Assembly (NCBI GenBank): GCA_013423385.1 | Contig: BLZA01000017.1 | Span: 372,001-436,000 of the forward strand | DNA from: Naganishia liquefaciens | Lineage: Eukaryota; Basidiomycota; Tremellomycetes; Filobasidiales; Filobasidiaceae | Length of the DNA stretch: 64,000 nt | Direction: 5' to 3' | Part shown: one piece after another, positions 55,754 to 64,000 of the stretch | Layout of the letters: the number at the start of each line of letters is the position of its first letter | Numbering within the stretch: position 1 is the stretch's first letter | Translations under genes and position numbers: made by a program | Notes under the pieces: generated by a model | Database searches by the model: none | Seen by the model: only the letters and a program-made list of their open reading frames with translations | What the model was told of the DNA's origin: nothing

Positions 55754-57615
55754 TCAACGAGATCGTATTTCCCCTTTCCAGAATATGGCGAACGCAACGG
55801 CAGCATGGATTGCGAACAGTATAAAAGACGCCGGCGTTGATGGAGGAAACGAATCCCAAACCCACAGCACGATGACCCAAAGTGTAGCGCTGCAATGGAA
55901 TAGAATAAGCTTTGATCGCGGAAAGAAAGATCCGTCACTGAGTTCCTCACCATACGATTAGAGGCCACCTCGTAAGCCAGAGCAAGAACGGCAATTGGTG
56001 AGCATACCAGCTGAAGAACTGATAATGTAGAGATCTCGCAAAGAGAATTCCCAGCATGTTCGAGGTAAAGAGAACGAAGGGAATATCTACGGAGGCGCGT
56101 CAATTCGTCCGTCAAGAATACCATGATGAATTGGCTTACGGAGACCGCTTTCGAGACCTCGACTGATCGGAGCCTTTCCCAAAGCCTGTACACTCGAGAG
56201 CCCACGCTTAAGGACTGTCACGGTTCCGCCGGGAATGATACTTGACCATCGGAAGTACGCAAACAAAATGAGAGCAACGAACTGTTACCATCGGCGGTAG
56301 ATGGTTGGTACCAATATCCAAGACACGGGGAATGCAATGACTCACATGCGATATCAGCAGTCCCCGCTTGAGCTCTTTCGATAGAAAAGTGTCTTCTCCA
56401 AGCCATCGCCAGTTAACGCTCCATTTGAACAAGAACTCGCGGCCGAAATCAAAAGCAGAGGCGAAGTATGTTTGGGCGGATTGCCTGGACGAAAAGAAAT
56501 AGGGCGCGGGAAGTAGGAGCTATCGTGCGGTATCAGAAAATATGTTTTGACCTCGGGAGAACGGACTTGCCTGAATGATAGCGATCATGCCGACAGATAC
56601 GATCGTACCGATAGCGCCCTTGTACTGAAAGAGCAACACCAGTAACCCGGGCAAGAATAGTAGGATATTCATCTTGATGCCGAGGGCGAGACTGATGATG
56701 CCTGAGGATGTGAGCCACACGGCGTGCATTGGTGCCGAGAATCTCCACTTACGCATAGAAAGCGACTCCCGTATGCCACTGCTTCTTGCACAGCAACAGC
56801 ACGGCAAAATAGAAAACGATCATTGCGAGCGGGTCGTTAAAAAGGCGAAGCATGTAGATCGAATGAAGGCGCTTTGAGAGGGGAAGTAACAGGAGGAATG
56901 GTTGCAACGGTGGCGAAGAACCCAAGAGTAGGTTCACTAGAGATTGCCTGACATCAGGCCCGTATGTTGCGGTCCGACTCGCTGCTTGCTCCTTCTTTTC
57001 TGCCGCCGGTCTACGAGATTCGATCGAAGAAATAACTCCTCTGTAGATGAATGCGACGAGTAGTAGAGTCGAAAGATAAACACCTGCCCAGATAGCTTGC
57101 AGCTGTCTCAAGCTAGTCTTTCCACCTGCAATCCGAGCGTCCTCGAGATCAGACTTGTCGTCAGGAACGAATCCGGCTACATCGTATGTAGATGCCGCTG
57201 GAAACAGTTGATGCAGGGCGGAGTAGATATATAGGTGCAAGGCGGGATAAACCAATGGCCCAGTACCTCCTTGGATCTGAGAGTAATCCCTGATATTGCT
57301 CGGAGGCAGAAAAAGAGCTGCTTGTTGGGTATATGCCAGATAGTCGATGTTGGTGTCTGTAAAGCACGGGTACAAATGACGAGAAGTGAGCAAATCAGTC
57401 TTCCATGAGCGGACCCTGTGAGAGACGTCTACATCTTCTGGCTCACATGCTACATATCTGATGACCAGAGCGCAAAGAGCAATCTCGCCAAGGAATATCA
57501 AGCTGAATAGATGCCAATAGTAGCGGGTGTCCGTCAGGAGACGGAGCACCAGTAATATTGCAGTCGAGATTACGGATTGCCGATTTGGGTTGGTGGCTTT
57601 CGTAGGAGACATCAT
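55754..57615 (-). CDS. ALG3: ALG3, dolichol-P-mannose alpha-1,3-mannosyltransferase
   Basis: ALG3 adds the first lumenal mannose to Man5GlcNAc2-PP-dolichol in the ER. Recognised parts: [54 protein letters not shown], then across a splice [39 protein letters not shown], and the highly conserved [19 protein letters not shown]. The last exon reads [20 protein letters not shown] and ends FWKGEIRSR. The first ATG in frame is at 57615; the protein has about ten membrane spans. The joint near 56,490-56,570 is unresolved: the obvious GCAAGT donor does not keep the frame and a weak GTTCTC donor does. It is divergent from SEC63. Confidence 0.93.
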
Positions 57616-57930
57616 GGGGTCCCTTTCAGCAAGCGGACAAGCCTTCAAGAAGGACGACTACTCCCTTGAGTTACGTGACGGCATCGTTGAAGATCTATAG
57701 GACGCTATCATGACGCGAGCAACCCACGGCGCGGTAGAAGGTGAGACAACCCCGGTTCGATCGCCGTTCCCAACTCTGGCGTGTTCCTGCATTCGTTCCA
57801 CGCCTCCGAAGCTCGACGTGATGCCTATCACCATACACATCATTCGCGTTCTGCTTTGACAAACGACGTCCAGCAACGCAAGTCTCGGCTCACCACCGCC
57901 CCTCTTTTCCGGCGCGCGTGTCTCATCAAC
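57616..57930. promoter_or_regulatory. Divergent promoter region (ALG3 / SEC63)
   Basis: A 315-base spacer shared by two ER protein genes. No motif was recognised. Confidence 0.45.
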
Positions 57931-60237
57931 ATGCCCGGTCTCGCCTATGACGATTCCGGTATCCTGGCAGCCTACTTTGGACTCACCTGTCTGTCTTTCG
58001 TCCTCTTGCCGACGACCTTCGTGACACTGCGCAAATCCCTTCTCGGTGATGAAAAGAGTCGAGCAGCGAAGAACGAGTGCTCCTGCCAGGAATGTCGGGC
58101 AAAAGTGAAGAGCATGAAAAAGGCGGAAGCCAAGAGCATATTCAGCAAGCGGTATGTGCCGTCCAGGTTACGTCGCAATGATAATGCTTACCCTTTGTAG
58201 ATACCTCGCCCTGCTTCTCGGCTGGATCATCTTCGCAGCTCTTTGCTATTACATCTCTCAAGCCCCTTCTGCCGGCTCCACCGTATATGACCCTTTCGAG
58301 ATTCTCGGTATTCCAAGCTCGAGCGATGAAGCCTTCATCAAGAAACACTTTAAGCGGATTTCTCTCAAATTCCACCCTGACAAGATCAAGCTGGCTGAGA
58401 ACCAGACCAAGGAGGAAGCTGATGCCCATTTCGTCGATCTCACGAAAGCGTACAAGGCTCTGACGGATGACGTTACTCGCGAAAATCTACAGAAATACGG
58501 AAACCCGGACGGAGTGCAGTCGCGAGAGGAAACGATTGCGATTCCTAAATGGATCGTTGAAGGGAATAATGGAATATTTGTCCTCGCTGCGTATGGTCTG
58601 GGCTTGGGTGGTGTCCTGCCATGGCTAGTCGTACGTATTGCCCAAGAGTCCTCCATATCATACCGCTTATGCCTCGATCCAACAGGGACGATGGTGGTTC
58701 TCACAGCGAGGGCTCACGAAGGACGGAGCGCTCAGCAGTACTGCGGAGATTTTCTTCCACGATCTGACGGAAGACATCTCCCTCTCTGGGCTTCTGGGAT
58801 TGCTGGCATCGGCCGTCGAAATCCGAGAGGTCCTTGCAAAAACGACTGGCAAGAGCAAGAAGGAGAAGAAGGCACGCGCGATTCAGACAGATGAGCTCGA
58901 GAAGACGTTGATTGAAAAGGCAAAGGATATTGGTTTGCAAGAAAGAGACTTGTTCAGCTCTGTGGTGTCCACTGCGCCTGCTCGTCGAGCCTCTATGCTG
59001 CTTTGGAGCCATTTGTTGCGTTACGATGATCTCAGTGCTGAAATGCTCGAAGGTGAGATCAAATTTACAAATGCTGGATCGTCGATCTGATAGGTTTTTG
59101 TTAAGAGCGTCGACAGATTCTTCTCGCCGTTCCCACTCTCATTCCAAGTCTGCTCAGCATATCGTTGGCCTATCACTGGCTCGGTACCACCCGTCGAATT
59201 ATGGATCTGTACTCGCGACTCGTACAAGCCATCCCCTTCGGCGAACTTCCCATTGCTCAGTTGCCGGGACTCGGCATCAAGGAAGCTCAGAGCATCGCGG
59301 AGAAGGATCTGACGTTGCAAACAACGGGATGGCAAATTCGATTGATGGAAAATGCCGAGGCACTTGAATCGGTGGCGAAAGCAAGCGATGAGGCGGTTCG
59401 CATGACAAAGGAATTGTCAACACTCAAGGTGTCCGAAGCCGAATTCAAGGTTGATGACGAAGAGACTATCAGCCCCGGCTCCATGGTCAACTTCACGTAC
59501 AAGGTTTATTTGGAATCCATCGCTCCTCCCAAGACCAGCTCCAAGAGCCAGGAGGGAGAGAACTTTGCCCATGCTCCTCGATGGCCGGCTGTGAGTGTGA
59601 CATATCCTTGAGGCGCTCGCATCATGCATTAACGCTAAATCCTTTCTCAGCATCGCAAACCTCACTGGTGGGTGATGATTGCGGACCCGAACGCGAACCG
59701 AGTGATCGTGCCACCTCAGCGCATCACCGACATTCCGGGATACTCGGCACCCGGAACTGCTGTCGACGGGGACAAGAAGCCGAAAGCCAAGACCTTCAAG
59801 TTGCAGTTCCAGGCTCCTCCAGCGCCGGGACAGCTAAAAGTACATGCCTACTTTGTCAGCGATTCATATCTTGCTTGCAGTGTGGATTTGCCGATTGTTG
59901 TAAGTCGGGAACTTTTCTGCTCGTTCGGAGACGACTTTACTGAATGTTACGCTTGTTATAGCTCAAAGTCGAAGCTCCAGCAGAAATCGATGGAGCAGAT
60001 GACGAAGACGATGATATTTCCGACCCAGAGGAAGATACTCTTGCTGGACAGATGGCAGCTCTCAAGGGTCAAAAGGTCAAGCGGGCCAACGCTGGCAATG
60101 ACGATAGTTCATCTGACGAGGAGGATGACAACGAAGTTGGTAGCGACGATGATTCAAGCGACACGGACGGAGAGGCACCCAAGCGAAGGCAAGGAGCAAA
60201 ACCCACAGACGACTCGAGTGATTCGGACAGTGATTAA
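57931..60237 (+). CDS. SEC63: SEC63, ER translocon subunit with J domain
   Basis: SEC63 joins the Sec61 channel and recruits BiP/Kar2 for post-translational import into the ER. The order is canonical: first span (ILAAYFGLTCLSFVLLPTTF), second span (LALLLGWIIFAALCYYIS), lumenal J domain with the HPD motif (DPFEILGIPSSSDEAF; RISLKFHPDKIKL), third span (FVLAAYGLGLGGVLPWLV), the Brl domain (AEIFFHDLTEDISLSGLLGL; LPGLGIKEAQSIAEKDL; HWWVMIADPNANRVIVPP) and a strongly acidic C-terminal tail ending DDSSDSDSD, the site used for binding Sec62. Introns are short and in phase (for example WLV|GRWWFSQRG). Start ATG 57931 directly precedes the first span as in yeast. Confidence 0.96.
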
Positions 60238-60724
60238 ATGTACGGTCAAGCGGTACTCCAGGCTCCCACTGCATGTATACCTCAATCAGCATATATGATA
60301 CCTCATAGAACAATGTCACTTGACAAAGCGGCCTGCCGACCTCTCATACTACACGAGTGCGGGGTGTAATTATGCTTGTAGCACACATTATGCGTCCGTT
60401 AAGAATGGCTGAACAATTCAAGGATATAGCGGGCGGTACATCTGTATGGATCAAGCAGAGCTGTGTGGGGATTGGCAGGAGGTGAATAGAGCTCGGTAGC
60501 TGGCTCGGCACCGCAGCGCTGACTCATAGGTGATCGATCGCAGATAGCCGAATCGTCATTCTTGAGTGCATCCTGGTTTCAAGTTTCGAGGAAGGACTCC
60601 TTTTGCGTCGTTTCCGTGGTGATCAGGCGACGTTGAGGCTATTGACCCTCGCGTTCGTCCGGAGCGTCTTCTCTAGTTCATCTGACTACGGGCAAGGTTG
60701 ACAAGCGAAGGCGGCGCGTCGAAA
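60238..60724. promoter_or_regulatory. Spacer before SLH1
   Basis: The 487 bases between two plus-strand genes hold no supported gene. Confidence 0.45.
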
Positions 60725-63700
60725 ATGCCTCAAGAACTAGCCTCCCACCTTCAAAACCTTCTTGGCTCGCTCGAAAAGGAGACATCCGGATCAACGAAGC
60801 AGGCATGGGCAAACGTTCTCTCGGCTTGGGAAGCCGAAGCTTCTGAAATTGAAGAAGCCGAGCCTGATAACGAAGAAGATCATCCGCTGTACGAAGCTCT
60901 CCCGACTTTGCTAGACTTTTACAAGCCCGGACCGCAATCTCTGGCCTTTCCTCGGCTCGACGATGAGCTGAATGAACGTCACCGAGATGAAAGCCATACG
61001 AGAAATGGAGAGCCAACTGCTCTTATGGTCGCATGTAGTACTTCCGCCTCCGCCTCCTCTCCCTCCGAAGTAGAAGTCGCTCTTGCTCAAAGAATCAGGA
61101 GGTATGTCAAATTGGCTTTTATCAAGCGATCTGGGCGCTATTAACGTTTGACCATCTCAAGCTTGGTCCGTGAGCCAATCATCCTCAAATCTCTGCAAGA
61201 GCTTTTGGCCTCTCCTGCTGATGCGGACGAGATACAGTTCGAGGTCTGCCAGATTCTAGGAATGCAGGGCGATGCTTTCGATATTGCCGCCCAGATATTG
61301 AATCCGGAGAAGCGGTCTCATGTGGCAGAGCTTCTGAAGCCACAGCCGCGGAATCGGAGACCACCAGCTCGTGGCCTGAACGAAGACGGCACTTTAGCTC
61401 TGCCGACGAGTCAAGCAGAAGCCGACGCCATGATAGAAGCACAATTGGCCGCTGCGGAGAATCGGCCTCTTTGGACAGGAGAGAGAAAGGTAGACCATGT
61501 CAGGTGGCTTCCGTGTGAGATTTTGACTGAAATGTATTGCAGCCCTCCAAAGAGGAGGAACAATATCCTTACGTCTACAAATCTGCCAGCGTGAATACGG
61601 CATTGAGTTATGGCGGGCGAATGGCGCTTCCGTTGGGTACCATCAACCGAGAAACCGATGTAAGCCATTTTCAAAGTCTCTATCATGCGTGTCTCTTGAG
61701 TTCAACTAAATGTTCATGCTGCAGATCTCTTCTGAAGTAATCATCCCGCCGGCGAATCCGATTCCTATGAAGCTGAAGGAGCGCATAATACCGATCTCTG
61801 AGTTAGACCCGATGGCCGCTGGCTGCTTTCCAGTAAGTGAACGATTAGCGGAATCTTCTCGACAGCTTAATGGGCCATCATGTTGGAATAGGGTTATCAA
61901 ACGCTCAATCGCATACAAAGCATCGTCCAGCCCATTGCGATGAAAACTAATGAGAATATGCTTGTCTGTGGTATGTAAACGTGGCATTCCCTGAACCCAT
62001 CGCTCATCGATCCATCTTTCCTCATCAGCTCCCACCGGTGCCGTGAGCCATCTGCTAGAGTCAATCAACCCGTTGCTTACAGCTCGCCGAATCTAGGGTA
62101 AAACCGATGTCGCAATCATGTCGATCCTTCGGGTTTTATCGCAAAATGTCAGAGAAGGCGTAACGAAATTTGATCGCACATCGATCAATAAGGAAGCCTT
62201 CAAGATTATCTATGTCGCGCCTATGAAGGCTCTGGCCGCAGAAATTACCAGGAAATTCGCCAAACGACTGGCATGGCTGGGAATTGTGGTCAAGGAGTTG
62301 ACAGGAGATATGCAGTTGACCAAACAGGAGATTCAAGCAACACAAATCATTGTAACAACTCCGGAAAAGTGGGATGTCGTCACGCGAAAGCCGACTGGAG
62401 AAGGAGAATTAGCTACTGTCAGTACAATTCCGTTCTGCCGAGTCTGCCGTCCGCTGAATCATCAATCAGCTGGTCAAACTCCTCATCATAGATGAAGTTC
62501 ATCTCTTAAACGAAGAACGAGGAGCTGTTATTGAGACTATCGTTGCCAGGACATTGCGGCAGGTAAGAAATGTGCCGGAGAATTCATGTACAAGAGTTTA
62601 CTATCCACGTCAGGTTGAGTCAAGTCAATCGCTGATCAGAATTGTCGGTCTGAGCGCGACATTACCGAACTATATCGATGTCAGCGATTTCTTGAAGTGA
62701 GAGGAGTCATCACCAGCTTCGGATAACCTTTGACTTGATCGTATCTCTCAGGGTAAACCGTTACCAGGGCCTCTTCTTCTTCGACGCCTCCTTCCGACCT
62801 GTCCCTCTAGAACAAAACTTCATCGGAGTGAGGGGCAAAGTGCGTAGTGAGCAGTCCAGGCGCAACATGGATCAGGCGGTATTCGACAAGGTAAGTTTCT
62901 CAAGCCATATTTGCATGAATTTGTAATCATTTTCGTTAGGTCACGATGAATTTAGCTGAAGGGCATCAAGTCATGGTCTTCGTCCATGCGAGAAAGGAAA
63001 CCGTAAAATCGGCAGAAAAGCTAAAAGAGATGGCACAAACGGAATCATTGATGGAAGATTTCAGTTGCATTGATCATCCGCAATATGATGCCTTCCGGAG
63101 AGAAATCGCTACTTCCAAGAACAAGGAGATGAAGCAGCTATTCGATGCTGGAATCGGAATACACCACGCTGGCATGTTGCGAAGCGATCGTAACATGATG
63201 GAACGGATGTTTGAAGCCAATTGCCTGAAAGTATGTCACGTCATGATATCACCTTGCAGCTCACTCACCTACTCAATGTCGCAGGTACTCGTATGCACCG
63301 CAACTTTGGCGTGGGGAGTCAATTTGCCGGCGCATGCCGTCGTCATCAAAGGAACGCAAGTTTATGATGCCACGAAAGGTAGCTTTGTTGATCTGTCTAT
63401 CTTGGACGTTCTACAAGTAAGTCCTTTCCTCAAAAGGTGCATAGAGAAACATAACGGGGTTTGGCTGGATGGCCATAGATTTTCGGTCGAGCTGGTCGAC
63501 CCGGATACGAGACCAGCGGTGTTGGCTACATTTGCACTACGGCAGATAAGCTGGACCACTACATCAGTGCAATTCTGAGCCAACACCCCATCGAATCAAA
63601 GTCAGTGGACTTTGATCCTTGCCTTGGGTCAGAAACTCATAGCTGGTATCGGTCATTCTGCAATACAGGTTGGTTCCTGGGATGGTGGATGCAATGAATG

Positions 63701-64000
63701 CAGAAATCTCCTTAGGAACCATTGCCACCGTTTCCGAAGCTGTTGAATGGCTAGGCTACACATACCTATACGGTACATTGTTATGCGATCTCGATCGATG
63801 CTCAGTCTGACTGGCTTTTTTTCTGCCAGTTCGCATGCGGCGCAATCCTTATCTTTACGGCAAGTTGACGTCTGTTTCACCATATTCCCCAGGTCTAACT
63901 TTCTCATCCATAGGCATGGAACATGATGTTCTTCAAAGCGACCCTCAGCTTACCGACAAGAGAAATAATCTTGTTCGTGCTGCCGGTCGCAAGTTGGCGG
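60725..64000 (+). CDS. SLH1: Ski2-like RNA helicase SLH1/ASCC3 (3' end outside window)
   Basis: SLH1 (human ASCC3) is the helicase of the ribosome quality-control trigger complex and pulls on mRNA to split collided ribosomes. A helical N-terminus ([18 protein letters not shown]) leads to [20 protein letters not shown] and the first helicase cassette: [12 protein letters not shown], Walker [39 protein letters not shown], the DEVH box [50 protein letters not shown] and [17 protein letters not shown] rather than DEIH, with [14 protein letters not shown] after it, favours SLH1/ASCC3 over BRR2. Introns are many and short; the Walker A loop begins on a 14-base exon (62029-62042) and one intron (63860-63913) is GC-AG. 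The second cassette lies beyond the window. Confidence 0.95.
62029..62042 (+). other. SLH1: 14-base micro-exon holding half of the Walker A loop
   Basis: CTCCCACCGGTGCC lies between a CATCAG acceptor and GTGAGC donor and encodes A-PTGA; the next exon begins GKT. The ATP-binding loop is thus cut by an intron between GA and GKT. Confidence 0.88.

Noticed and set aside
56494-56571. A fifth GC-AG intron in ALG3 with donor CAG|GCAAGT
   Set aside because: Joining it to the only nearby acceptor shifts the frame away from the conserved AFDFGREF stretch, so I did not count it.

Overview
The window is a gene-dense piece of a fungal nuclear genome: 24 protein genes in 64 kb, on both strands, with short spacers. 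Most genes are cut by many introns of about 50-100 bases with GT(A/G)AG(T) donors and CTAAC/CTGAT-like branch sites. Intron density, very small exons and the gene set (BTG-domain protein, BRE1, PIG-A, COG7/COG8) suggest a basidiomycete, perhaps a yeast-like one of Pucciniomycotina, Tremellomycetes or Ustilaginomycotina; I cannot fix the genus. I see no transposon, viral remnant, CRISPR array, rRNA or tRNA.

Layout. 0-10 kb: end of an aldo/keto reductase; a large FHA-domain protein with Ki-67-like features (-); histone H2B ubiquitin ligase BRE1 (+); an ankyrin protein (-). 10-17 kb, distinctly GC-rich: a YDR061W-type double ABC ATPase (+), a COX18-like insertase (-), a secreted M14 carboxypeptidase (+). 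17-26 kb: GPI synthesis enzyme PIG-A (-), an F-box protein (+), an RWD/DUF1115 protein (-), succinate dehydrogenase flavoprotein SDH1 (-). 26-37 kb: eIF2B-beta (+) facing IMPACT/YIH1 (-), then COG8 (+) facing COG7 (-). 37-48 kb: AMP deaminase, a penta-EF-hand protein, a BTG/Tob-domain protein (all +). 48-64 kb: a membrane LRR protein (+), a CorA-type Mg2+ transporter (-), an unidentified small protein (+), ALG3 (-), SEC63 (+) and the 5' part of the helicase SLH1/ASCC3 (+), which runs off the right edge.

How the genes fit together. These are mostly housekeeping genes, with a secretory and glycosylation bias (PIG-A, COG8, COG7, ALG3, SEC63) and a translation-control group (eIF2B-beta, YIH1, SLH1). 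Two tail-to-tail pairs join partners of one system: eIF2B-beta with the Gcn2 regulator YIH1, and COG8 with COG7, both in lobe B of the Golgi COG complex.

The most unusual structure is in the splicing. Several genes contain internal micro-exons of 7-19 bases, often inside the most conserved motif: the CorA GMN signature, the Walker A loop of SLH1, the AMP deaminase active site, an EF-hand loop and the IMPACT core. At least four introns use GC-AG borders with a perfect AG|GCAAGT or near-perfect donor. All exon models here come from reading frame, splice signals and family conservation; no transcript data were available.
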